NCBI GenBank assembly: GCA_022511265.1
Contig: JAFLRX010000023.1
Coordinates: 1 to 39,486 of the forward strand
From: Eubacterium sp.
GTDB taxonomy: Bacteria > Bacillota > Clostridia > Oscillospirales > Ruminococcaceae
DNA length: 39,486 nt
Direction: 5' to 3'
Under the pieces are notes generated by a model. It ran no database searches and was not told where the DNA came from. It saw nothing but the letters and a program-made list of their open reading frames with translations. This document shows, in pieces, positions 32,727 to 39,486 of this stretch. The position numbers and the translations under genes are program-made. The number at the start of each line of letters is the position of its first letter. The stretch's first letter is position 1.

Positions 32727-33629
32727 TTATTCCAACGCCTTCTGTGTAACGGAAAGCATTATTTTGTATGCCTCGCCCATAAAATGTATACCGTCATATT
32801 CAGCGTAATCGGTATTGAAATATCCGCTTTCGTCTACAAGCGCGCTGTAAAGGTCAATATATACTATTCCGTTTTTCTCGGCGCTCTTTTTCACAAGCTC
32901 GTTATATTCGTTTATACCGGAAAGGGTAAGCATATTGTCGCTGCTTGCCTCTGCCTCCATAGTAATAGGCGAAACAGAGATAACGGCCAGCTGTCCGTTA
33001 AACAGCTCTTTAAGGTTAAGCAGGCTTGTTGTCATCTGTGCAGCGAGATCTTCCGATGATCCGTAGCCTATGGCGTTAGAGCCCAGCATTACCACTATTC
33101 TCTCCGGCTTTACCGAGGCTATCCTGCTTTCACAGGTGTCACCGTCAATCTCGGTGGAAAACAGCGTAGAGGGTGCAAGTCCCTGTAACGCGAAGACATT
33201 ATCAGCGTCCAAAAATCCGTACAGGCTGAGACCCGTGCTTATCGAATCTCCGATAAACAGCGTATTGTCAAAAAAGCTTCTGTCATACTCGCCGATAAAA
33301 GTTACTTCATCTGAGGATGTACTGCCTTCATCACTTTCAGAAGCGTCTCCGCTTACTGTTTCTCCTGATGTGCCGCTGCTTGTTGTTATCTGAGACGAAT
33401 CGGTTACCGACTCAGGCGGTACGCTGTCGCTCGGCTCGGTCACGGGAGTGAACGGCGGATCTGACGACACCTCCGGCGCATTGCCGGAGATAACACTGTA
33501 AGTAAAATAAACCGCGATACATACCGCCATCACCACAATAAGATTTAGAAATATCGTGGATACACGTATGGAAAATTTATTTTCTTTTTTACCTTGGGTT
33601 TCCTTTTTGTTCTTTTCCTGAGGTTCCAT
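32727..33629 (-). CDS. Membrane-anchored SGNH/GDSL hydrolase
   Basis: 300 residues. A basic cytoplasmic tail (1-20), one membrane segment (about 23-47), a Ser/Thr/Pro/Glu-rich linker (50-108), then an SGNH esterase domain outside the cell. Block I is FIGDSIS with nucleophile S129. Block III is represented by GSN (183-185). Block V is DGIHF with D279 and H282. It likely removes or adds acyl groups on surface glycans. GAGAGG precedes the ATG and it has its own promoter. It begins the three-gene operon. Confidence 0.88.
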   Translation of the reverse strand: MEPQEKNKKETQGKKENKFSIRVSTIFLNLIVVMAVCIAVYFTYSVISGNAPEVSSDPPFTPVTEPSDSVPPESVTDSSQITTSSGTSGETVSGDASESDEGSTSSDEVTFIGEYDRSFFDNTLFIGDSISTGLSLYGFLDADNVFALQGLAPSTLFSTEIDGDTCESRIASVKPERIVVMLGSNAIGYGSSEDLAAQMTTSLLNLKELFNGQLAVISVSPITMEAEASSDNMLTLSGINEYNELVKKSAEKNGIVYIDLYSALVDESGYFNTDYAEYDGIHFMGEAYKIMLSVTQKALE

Positions 33630-33657
33630 GGAAGAACACCTCTCTTTCGCTTTGTTT

Positions 33658-33686
33658 ATTATACTTCATTTTGACAAAAAAATCAA
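33658..33686 (-). promoter_or_regulatory. Promoter of the SGNH hydrolase operon
   Basis: Minus-strand TTGATT (33681-33686), 17-bp spacer, TATAAT (33658-33663). Confidence 0.75.
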
Positions 33687-33738
33687 TACTTTTTTACACC
33701 TTATGGAATATTTCAAAAATATAAATGCTGTATAAACA

Positions 33739-33771
33739 AAAATTCGGCGCATAATATATGCACCGAATTTT
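33739..33771 (-). terminator. Terminator of the rpsF-ssb-rpsR operon
   Basis: AAAATTCGG-GCATA pairs with TATGC-CCGAATTTT, T-run on the minus strand, 15 bases after rpsR. Confidence 0.8.
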
Positions 33772-33785
33772 CTAAATACCGATAA

Positions 33786-34043
33786 TCAGTCGGAAACATA
33801 AGGAATAAGCGCGATCTGTCTAGCCTTCTTGATCGCTGTGGTAAGCTCTCTCTGGTGATAAGCGCAGCAGCCGGTAACCCTGCGGGGCAGGATCTTATAA
33901 CGCTCGGTCATGCACTTCTTCAGCTTTGCCACGTCCTTATAATCAATAAACTCCGCTCTGTCTGCACAGAATGCGCAAACCTTTTTTCTCGCACGCTTAA
34001 CAGGGCGAGCTGCGGGTCTTTCGTTCTTTTCCTTCTCAGGCAT
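33786..34043 (-). CDS. rpsR: 30S ribosomal protein S18
   Basis: 85 residues. An Arg/Lys-rich N-terminal extension precedes the S18 core: [20 protein letters not shown], and [25 protein letters not shown]. The four cysteines and His of the zinc-binding form are kept. It binds S6 on the 30S platform. Last gene of rpsF-ssb-rpsR; the gap after ssb is 25 bases with a good ribosome-binding site. Confidence 0.97.
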   Translation of the reverse strand: MPEKEKNERPAARPVKRARKKVCAFCADRAEFIDYKDVAKLKKCMTERYKILPRRVTGCCAYHQRELTTAIKKARQIALIPYVSD

Positions 34044-34068
34044 GTCTAATCCTCCTTATTTGATCTAA

Positions 34069-34533
34069 TTAAAACGGATAATCGTCATCATCGTCCGACT
34101 CTGTAAAATCTGCCGGAGCACCCTGACTTACCGCGGGAGCGGTATTATTGGTGTTCTCCGCAGGATGTGCGGGAGCCGAATAATTCTGATACGGCGACTG
34201 TTGACCGCCGTTTGCTTTTTCTCCTGTGAAGCAGGCACGATCTGTAATTATCTCGGTAACATAAACGGTATTTCCGTTTTTATCGTTATAGGATCTGGTC
34301 TGAAGCTCTCCCTCGATGTGTATCATATTGCCCTTGGAAAAATATCTTGAGATAAATTCCGCCTCATTACGCCAGGCAACTACATTGAAGAAATCGGTCT
34401 TTCTTTCCTCGCCCTTTGTCTGGTATCTGCGGTCTACCGCGATACGGAAAGACAAAACAGACGCGCCGTTTGTTGTGGTTTTAAGCTCCAGATCGTTTGC
34501 TATACGACCCATCATTATTACTCTGTTATACAT
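34069..34533 (-). CDS. ssb: Single-stranded DNA-binding protein
   Basis: 154 residues. The OB-fold (1-105) begins MYNRVIMMGRIANDLELK. A Gln/Asn/Pro-rich linker follows, then the acidic tip DDDDYPF that recruits replication and repair partners. It coats single-stranded DNA. AAGGAGG precedes the ATG. It is the central gene between rpsF and rpsR, the usual Firmicutes order. Confidence 0.97.
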   Translation of the reverse strand: MYNRVIMMGRIANDLELKTTTNGASVLSFRIAVDRRYQTKGEERKTDFFNVVAWRNEAEFISRYFSKGNMIHIEGELQTRSYNDKNGNTVYVTEIITDRACFTGEKANGGQQSPYQNYSAPAHPAENTNNTAPAVSQGAPADFTESDDDDDYPF

Positions 34534-34561
34534 TTACTTCTCTGCCTCCTTGAAAAAGCCA

Positions 34562-34855
34562 TTACTTGCGAACCGTTACCAATGAACGAAGAACGCCATC
34601 GGTAATGTTGATAACACGCTCGAATTCCATCGGGAAATCAGGCTTTGAATCAAAGCTGTAAACTACATAGTAACCGTCGGGCTCGTAGTTTATCTCGTAA
34701 GCAAGCTTACGGTTGCCCCATTCGTCAACATTAACCAATGTTCCGTGCTCTTTGATCAAATCGGAGAATTTTTCCACGAGAGCCTTTACAGCCTCCTCAC
34801 CGTTCTTGAGAGAGAGAACTACTACAGCCTCGTACTTCTCGCTGAGCTTTGCCAT
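34562..34855 (-). CDS. rpsF: 30S ribosomal protein S6
   Basis: 97 residues from ATG 34855, chosen because AAGGAGG lies at proper spacing; a TTG three codons upstream falls inside that site. It has the typical S6 fold: YEAVVVLSL start, LVNVDEWGNRKLAYEI, GYYVVYSFDS, and a final helix. First gene of the operon; its leader carries two hairpins. Confidence 0.97.
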   Translation of the reverse strand: MAKLSEKYEAVVVLSLKNGEEAVKALVEKFSDLIKEHGTLVNVDEWGNRKLAYEINYEPDGYYVVYSFDSKPDFPMEFERVINITDGVLRSLVTVRK

Positions 34856-34879
34856 TAGTTGCACCTCCTTTTGGATTAC

Positions 34880-34925
34880 GCCCGCACTATGGTACGAGCA
34901 AGGATTATTTGGGCATACTGCCCAA
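34880..34925 (-). promoter_or_regulatory. Structured leader of rpsF
   Basis: Two stems on the minus-strand RNA: TTGGGCA/TGCCCAA (34909-34925), and an 8-bp stem with three G-U pairs (34880-34899) that pairs only as minus-strand RNA. A possible site for S6:S18 autoregulation, though I cannot match the known motif. Confidence 0.4.
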
Positions 34926-34933
34926 GCCTAATT

Positions 34934-34962
34934 ATTATAACAGACTATCCGATTTTTGTCAA
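34934..34962 (-). promoter_or_regulatory. Consensus promoter of rpsF-ssb-rpsR
   Basis: Minus-strand TTGACA (34957-34962), 17-bp spacer, TATAAT (34934-34939). Confidence 0.9.
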
Positions 34963-34991
34963 GAGTTTTTCCGAAAAAACACCGATAAAAA

Positions 34992-35768
34992 TCAAATATG
35001 TCCGAATATCAGCAAAAATATCCCTATCAATAGCGGCTGGTGCAATACATATATCCACAGAGTATATCTCCCGCAGACAGCCAGCGGTTTGAAATGGGTT
35101 TTGTAAAAGAATTCCGGCATACGATCCTCGACCGCGTATTTTCCAAGATAGGTGCCAGCGAGGAACACAAACAGCCACGGCAGCAGCGGGAAATAATCCA
35201 TAGAGGTAAATCCGCTTTTGATAAATCCCAGCGGAAACAGTAAACCTGCGTCATATATAACCCTCGGCAATTCTATGCCCATTCCATTTCCGATGCCGAG
35301 ATAGCCCGCGGATATCCCTCTTGTAAGCACAAACAATATCACACAGGCGGGTATGGCTATTTTGTCAGGTATCTTTGAAAGCTGCTTTTCGGATATCGCG
35401 TATATCATCATAGATACGCCCATAAAATGAAGTATACCGAACAATATCGGCGCCTCCGGCGCAAAAAAGGCAAATATAAAGGTTATCACCATACCGATGA
35501 AAAAGCACTGTATTCCCCTTTTGGCGTTGTTGCGGGAATAGCGGCACGCCATACCGGAGATGAAAATAAACATCCCGGCAAAGATATCCCGTATAATGCC
35601 GAACCAACCGTCAAACATCAGCGGTATATGGATGCCGTAGGTATAATTCAGATCAAACATTGCATGATAAAACACCATACATAATATACAAAATCCCCGT
35701 ACCTCGTCCATAAAGCCGGCACGGCGAAAACGCGGCGACGGATTGTCCAGCACTTTTGCATCATTCAT
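34992..35768 (-). CDS. HGSNAT/DUF1624-type membrane acyltransferase-like protein
   Basis: 258 residues from ATG 35768 (GGAGA upstream; the longer frame adds an implausible aromatic stretch). About seven membrane segments. The opening MDEVRGFCILCMVFYHAMFDL (20-40), with FAGMFIFISGMACRYSR after it, matches the heparan-glucosaminide N-acetyltransferase-like catalytic family (DUF1624), where the His transfers acetyl groups across the membrane. It ends YTLWIYVLHQPLLIG as in that family. The acceptor is unknown; a surface glycan is plausible. Single gene, divergent from the NUDIX gene. Confidence 0.8.
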   Translation of the reverse strand: MNDAKVLDNPSPRFRRAGFMDEVRGFCILCMVFYHAMFDLNYTYGIHIPLMFDGWFGIIRDIFAGMFIFISGMACRYSRNNAKRGIQCFFIGMVITFIFAFFAPEAPILFGILHFMGVSMMIYAISEKQLSKIPDKIAIPACVILFVLTRGISAGYLGIGNGMGIELPRVIYDAGLLFPLGFIKSGFTSMDYFPLLPWLFVFLAGTYLGKYAVEDRMPEFFYKTHFKPLAVCGRYTLWIYVLHQPLLIGIFLLIFGHI

Positions 35769-35910
35769 AAGCAATCTCTCCGAATAAAAAGCATAAAAAT
35801 AAACACTTATATTATTATATATGAAAAGGAAAAAAGATGCATTATGCAAATTCAACAATTTTACAGCTTGTTATATAGTCATTTTCTCTAAATAAATAAG
35901 GAAATAGATG

Positions 35911-35939
35911 TTGAAATACCACTTGGTTTATGTTATTAT
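35911..35939 (+). promoter_or_regulatory. Promoter of the NUDIX gene
   Basis: TTGAAA (35911-35916), 17-bp spacer, TATTAT (35934-35939). Confidence 0.6.
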
Positions 35940-35976
35940 ATGAATGAAAAAATAAGAAGTCTCTGGAGGGATCATT

Positions 35977-36495
35977 TTGCTTATTGCAAAAATAACAGAC
36001 AGCTATTTTTACGGGGGAGAGCCTCAATACATCGACAGTAACACAAGCTATAACGTCAGAGGAGTTCTATACGATAACAGCGGAAATGCCGCATTCATGA
36101 AAATAGAGAACTCGGAATATTACAAGCTGCCCGGCGGAAGGATAGAAATAACCGAAACGCCTGAACAGGCATTTATCAGAGAGATAAACGAGCAGACAGG
36201 ATATCAGGCGGAGATGATAGGATATCTCGGCTGGATAGAAGAGCATAAGGCAAAGCGCAAGCTATGCACCGTTTCTCACTGCTTTGCGGCGCGTATCATC
36301 AGCGACAACTGCAATACAGATGTACTGCAAGAAGCGCAAAGACGTCTTGGCTTTAAGCTGGAGTGGCTTAACTTTAACGATGCGATGGGTATGTACAGCA
36401 CGCTTTCGGACGGCAGCAAAGAGTATCAGATAAACTTTATGCTTAAACGTGAGCTGCTTATAATGCAAAAAGCGTCAGAGCTGTTCCCCGCCTAA
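35977..36495 (+). CDS. NUDIX hydrolase
   Basis: 172 residues from a TTG start; CTGGAGGG lies 7-8 bases before and no ATG is usable. The NUDIX box runs from G54: G-x5-E60-x7-R68-E69-I-N-E72-Q73-T-G75-Y. Only the second Glu of the EE pair is replaced, by Gln73, which could reduce metal binding. Family members cleave nucleoside diphosphates linked to another group. Substrate unknown. The small membrane protein gene follows after 34 bases in probable operon. Confidence 0.88.
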   Translation: MLIAKITDSYFYGGEPQYIDSNTSYNVRGVLYDNSGNAAFMKIENSEYYKLPGGRIEITETPEQAFIREINEQTGYQAEMIGYLGWIEEHKAKRKLCTVSHCFAARIISDNCNTDVLQEAQRRLGFKLEWLNFNDAMGMYSTLSDGSKEYQINFMLKRELLIMQKASELFPA

Positions 36496-36529
36496 GCAAG
36501 CATAAACAACCAAGCAAAGGATGGTTAAG

Positions 36530-36772
36530 ATGGAAGATAACATAAATGAAGAGTTGACCGACCTTGACAACAACGACGATATGGTTGCCGAGTCAGCAGG
36601 AAACGAAGAACATATCTCGTTTAAGGTGAGCGAAGCGCCCGCGCCCGAGCGCAAATGGACCAAAAACGACAAGCGCACCGTTTGGATAATTGCCGTAATA
36701 ATAACAATTATCGGCGTAGTTGCACTGTTCTTCTTAAACGGCATTGACTTTAACAATTTCAGCTTGTTTTAA
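36530..36772 (+). CDS. Small single-span membrane protein
   Basis: 80 residues from ATG 36530 (AAAGGA 8 bases before; an ATG at 36521 abuts that site). An acidic N-terminal half (Glu/Asp/Asn-rich), then KWTKNDKR and one membrane helix (WIIAVIITIIGVVALFFL, about 52-70) with a short outside tail. Unknown function. Confidence 0.65.
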   Translation: MEDNINEELTDLDNNDDMVAESAGNEEHISFKVSEAPAPERKWTKNDKRTVWIIAVIITIIGVVALFFLNGIDFNNFSLF

Positions 36773-36784
36773 ATATATGAACAA

Positions 36785-36817
36785 ATCGCCCTTGGCATTG
36801 CCAAAGGCGATATTTTT
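36785..36817. terminator. Bidirectional terminator
   Basis: TCGCC-TTGGC pairs with GCCAA-GGCGA, followed by TATTTTTA on the plus strand. It lies between the small membrane protein and the convergent Clp gene. Confidence 0.75.
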
Positions 36818-39077
36818 ATCCCGCTGATGACGGTTGGGTAAGCGAGGGAGTGAGCATAAGAGAATCAGCGGTACGGTATACCGTTATTTCTCCCTGTTCG
36901 TCGGAATAATCCGCCGTTATGGTATCGGACGGATTGAAGCTGCCGTCAATTATACCGAGAGACACCACGTCTTCTATCTTTGACGCAATGATTTTCCTCA
37001 GCGGTCTTGCTCCCCCGTTCATTTTGTTTGTACATTCACAAATATGCCGCGCCAGCCGTTCTGTCCACAAAAATGTTATCCCCTGTTTTTCGCACCTTGC
37101 TCCCAGCTCGGACAGCATAACGCGGCTGATCTTATATATATCATCGTTTCCGAGGGAATTGAACGGTACTATCTCATCTATTCTGCTCAGCAGCTCTGAG
37201 CGGAAGTATTTTTTTAATTCATCGTTTATCGCTGTCATTCCGTCATCATCATTCCTGTAAAACCCCATAGGTGCTTTTTTACGAGAAATAACATCGGCGG
37301 CGATATTTCCGGTAAGGATTATAACTGTGTTTGAAAAATCAGTTACCCTCCCGCCGGAGTCGGTCAGTGTTCCGTCCTCAAGTATTTGCAGCAGAAGATT
37401 GAATATATCCGGGTGTGCTTTTTCTATCTCGTCAAACACAACAACGCTGTACGGCTTTTTCCTCACCTTTTCGGTCAGCAGTCCGCCCTCGTCATGCCCC
37501 GCGTACCCTATCGGCGCACCGATAAGCTTTGATACCGAATGCGGCTCGGAATATTCAGACATATCCAGCTTTATCATTGCCTTTTCATTGCCGAACACAC
37601 AGCGCGCCACCGCCTTACAGCAATGGCTTTTGCCTACACCGCCTTCACCCAAGAAAATAAAAGACCCTATCGGGCGCGCGCTGTCGCACAGCCCGGCGCG
37701 GTTGCGTCTGACCGCCGCCGCAACAGTCTTTACCGCACTGTCTTGTCCTATCACCGTTTCTTTCAACTCGTTTTCAAGTCCAGACAGCTTTTTTGCCTGT
37801 CCCTGCTCTATTTTACCAAGAGGGATGCCGGTTATCATTGAGACTGTACGGCATATTTCTTCCGACGATAATACGCCGCTTTCCTGTCTTAATCTCATTG
37901 CCGACGCCGCCTCGTCGATAAGATCCAGTGCTTTATCCGGCAGAAAACGGTCATGGATATATCTTTTTGACAGCTGCACCGCGGCAGTTATCGCCTCGTC
38001 GGAGATAGTAAGCTTGTGGTGCTGCTCGTATCTGTCTTTCAGTCCATGCAGTATCCGCAGTGCGTCATTTTCGCTCGGCTCGTTAATTATAACAGGCTGT
38101 AATCGCCTTTCCAATGCGCTGTCCTTTTCGATAAATTTTTTGTATTCCGCCGAGGTTGTGGCGCCTATCAGGTGTATCTCACCGCGCGCCAGCATAGGCT
38201 TCATAATATTTGCCGCATCTATCGCTCCCTCTGCCGCGCCCGCACCGATAATGTTGTGTATCTCGTCTATAAACAGGATTATATCCTCGGCGGCGGATAT
38301 TTCAGTCAGCACATTGCTCAGCCGTTCTTCAAAATCTCCGCGGTATTTTGCGCCTGCCAACAGCAGACTGAGATCCAACATATAAATATTCTTATTTTTA
38401 AGTTCGGGCGGTACATCTCCGCTCACTATCCGCTGCGCCAAGCCCTCTACCACGGCGGTCTTGCCGACCCCCGGCTCGCCGACAAGGCAGGGGTTGTTTT
38501 TAAGACGGCGCAGCAGTATTTCGATTACCCTTTCGGTCTCACTATCACGGCAGAGGCACGGATCCAGCTTACGCGCACTGTCGGTAAGGTCTTTGCCGTA
38601 CTTTTGCAGTAGCTGTGACAGTTGACTGCGGCGTGGCTTTCCGCCTTTATCAACGTGACGCTTATCAATATACACCGAGTAAAGGTCCATCCCAGATTCT
38701 TTCAGGAAAATGCAGGCATAGCAATCAGTATCGGCAATTATCGCTTTTAACAGATGCTCTGTCCCCGCCAGCCTTTTTCCTGCTGTTTTTGATAGGATTA
38801 TCGCGTTTTCCAGTATTCGCTTGCTCCTCGGAGTAAGGTCCGCTGCGGAAAGCGAGGTGGGCTTACCGCGACCCATTATCGTCTCCAGTCGTTTTACTAT
38901 TTTTTCCTCGGAAATACCGCTTAGCTTTAATACGGAATACGCGGCACTCGCCGTAGTTTTGGAAAGCCCGTACAATATATGCTCACTGCCGATATATGTG
39001 TGACCCAGCTGCTGACTTAAGTTCAGCGCCTCGTTAAGTGCTTCGTTTGCTTTTTCAGTGAAACCGTTCCAGTTCAT
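36816..39077 (-). CDS. Clp family AAA+ unfoldase (ClpA/ClpC-type)
   Basis: 753 residues from ATG 39077 (AGGAAGTAAGG upstream; family N-terminus [14 protein letters not shown]). A double Clp-N domain (1-145) precedes D1, with Walker A GEPGVGKT (200-207) and Walker B ending FIDEIH (269-274). D2 has Walker A GEGGVGKS (477-484) and Walker [12 protein letters not shown] (546-556). Between D1 and D2 (about 395-410) the coiled-coil middle domain of ClpC/ClpB is missing, as in ClpA. A ClpP-docking-type MGF tripeptide is at 604-606. In D2 the canonical GPTGVGKTELA is replaced by [11 protein letters not shown], an unusual sequence. No mcsA, mcsB or ctsR nearby. Confidence 0.92.
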   Translation of the reverse strand: MNWNGFTEKANEALNEALNLSQQLGHTYIGSEHILYGLSKTTASAAYSVLKLSGISEEKIVKRLETIMGRGKPTSLSAADLTPRSKRILENAIILSKTAGKRLAGTEHLLKAIIADTDCYACIFLKESGMDLYSVYIDKRHVDKGGKPRRSQLSQLLQKYGKDLTDSARKLDPCLCRDSETERVIEILLRRLKNNPCLVGEPGVGKTAVVEGLAQRIVSGDVPPELKNKNIYMLDLSLLLAGAKYRGDFEERLSNVLTEISAAEDIILFIDEIHNIIGAGAAEGAIDAANIMKPMLARGEIHLIGATTSAEYKKFIEKDSALERRLQPVIINEPSENDALRILHGLKDRYEQHHKLTISDEAITAAVQLSKRYIHDRFLPDKALDLIDEAASAMRLRQESGVLSSEEICRTVSMITGIPLGKIEQGQAKKLSGLENELKETVIGQDSAVKTVAAAVRRNRAGLCDSARPIGSFIFLGEGGVGKSHCCKAVARCVFGNEKAMIKLDMSEYSEPHSVSKLIGAPIGYAGHDEGGLLTEKVRKKPYSVVVFDEIEKAHPDIFNLLLQILEDGTLTDSGGRVTDFSNTVIILTGNIAADVISRKKAPMGFYRNDDDGMTAINDELKKYFRSELLSRIDEIVPFNSLGNDDIYKISRVMLSELGARCEKQGITFLWTERLARHICECTNKMNGGARPLRKIIASKIEDVVSLGIIDGSFNPSDTITADYSDEQGEITVYRTADSLMLTPSLTQPSSAG

Positions 39078-39214
39078 TTTTACCTTACTTCCTATTTGAA
39101 ATCCGGACAGCGAAAGCGTGTCCTTTCTCATTTTTTGCATTATTTGTATGATAATTCAAAGCAAGGAAAAAATTTTTACAAAAATTAAAAGAAAATGACG
39201 AAATAAACAAAAAA

Positions 39215-39241
39215 ATATCTCCCGTACAAGACGGGAGATAT
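39215..39241 (-). terminator. gap terminator
   Basis: ATATCTCCCGT pairs with ACGGGAGATAT, followed by seven T on the minus strand. Confidence 0.85.
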
Positions 39242-39261
39242 CATTATTATTAAAGTTGTTC

Positions 39262-39486
39262 TTACAGCTCTGCGAAGTACTTGATAGTTCTTACCATCTG
39301 AGAGGTGTAGGAGTTCTCGTTGTCATACCAAGAAACAACCTGAACTTCGTACAGATCGTCAGCGATCTTAGCTACCATAGTCTGAGTAGCATCGAACAGA
39401 GAACCGTATCTCATACCGATAACATCGGAAGAAACGATCTGATCCTCGTTGTAGCCGAAGGACTCGGAAGCAGCAGCCTTCATAGC
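39262..39486 (-). CDS. gap: Glyceraldehyde-3-phosphate dehydrogenase, 3' end only
   Basis: The frame is open to the right edge, so only the last 75 residues are visible. The run of [24 protein letters not shown] and [18 protein letters not shown] is the C-terminal signature of GapA, including the WYDNE-YS segment near the NAD site. It is the glycolytic enzyme; the catalytic Cys lies outside the window. Confidence 0.95.
   Translation of the reverse strand, partial: AMKAAASESFGYNEDQIVSSDVIGMRYGSLFDATQTMVAKIADDLYEVQVVSWYDNENSYTSQMVRTIKYFAEL

Noticed and set aside
37327-38385. 352-residue plus-strand open frame
   Set aside because: Lies fully antisense to the Clp unfoldase gene, is rich in Ser, and has no homology-like motif or ribosome-binding site.
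1-39486. CRISPR array, prophage, insertion sequence with transposase
   Set aside because: No regularly spaced direct repeats, phage structural genes or transposase frames were seen; TnpV is the only mobile-element protein.

Overview
The window looks like chromosome from a strictly anaerobic, low-to-mid GC Gram-positive bacterium of the Clostridia, most likely an Oscillospirales/Ruminococcus-type gut organism. This is inferred from pyruvate formate-lyase with its activase, a class III (anaerobic) ribonucleotide reductase, strong GGAGG ribosome-binding sites, near-consensus TTGACA-17-TATAAT promoters, many lipoproteins with clostridial lipoboxes, and a TnpV-type transposon protein. No 16S or phylogenetic marker is decisive here.

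Layout. 1-1166 is accessory DNA: the 3' part of a class-M-like sirtuin and a short tnpV. 1277-1840 is a minus-strand tRNA cluster, Leu(TAG), Ser(GGA), Ser(GCT) and Leu(TAA), with individual terminators and two excellent promoters. 2026-10150 holds a GT4 glycosyltransferase, a 42-aa Asn/Gln-rich peptide gene, a cytoplasmic GH13 alpha-glucosidase, a minus-strand operon of four small uncharacterised proteins, a yfcE-like phosphoesterase overlapping birA, and typA. 10326-13701 holds two tandem 43-residue Cys/Gly/Asn-rich membrane peptides, a lipoprotein cyclophilin, radC with a palindromic operator, and a Xer-type recombinase with a dif-like site just upstream.

13878-18570 is an array of three paralogous solute-binding lipoproteins. 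Each has its own promoter, LacI/CcpA-type operator and terminator, and no permease or ATPase gene lies nearby. thrS follows. 20731-23681 is a minus-strand operon (C_GCAxxG_C_C protein, short-chain dehydrogenase, cytoplasmic GH26 mannanase-like enzyme, DUF4358-like lipoprotein). 23734-26680 is pflB-pflA.

26771-29203 looks accessory: an ABC exporter preceded by a 300-nt leader with three tiny ORFs and a 15-bp terminator hairpin (a translation-coupled attenuator by its architecture), then an orphan 100-aa gene. Next to it is nrdD, whose product stops just before the glycyl-radical motif although its promoter carries a well-spaced pair of NrdR-like boxes. 31790-33629 is an SGNH hydrolase / DUF4358-like lipoprotein / membrane protein operon. 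33786-34855 is the classical rpsF-ssb-rpsR operon. The right end holds a membrane acyltransferase-like gene, a NUDIX gene with a TTG start, a small membrane protein, a ClpA/ClpC-type AAA+ unfoldase without a middle domain, and the 3' end of gap.

How the parts fit. Sugar capture (SBP array), intracellular glycoside cleavage (GH13, GH26), glycolysis (gap) and mixed-acid fermentation (pfl) describe a glycan fermenter. The cre-like sites suggest the SBP array responds to carbon status. The most interesting unexplained items are the SBP array, the ABC-exporter attenuator, the truncated nrdD beside it, the dif-like site at the xer gene, and the duplicated Cys-rich peptides.
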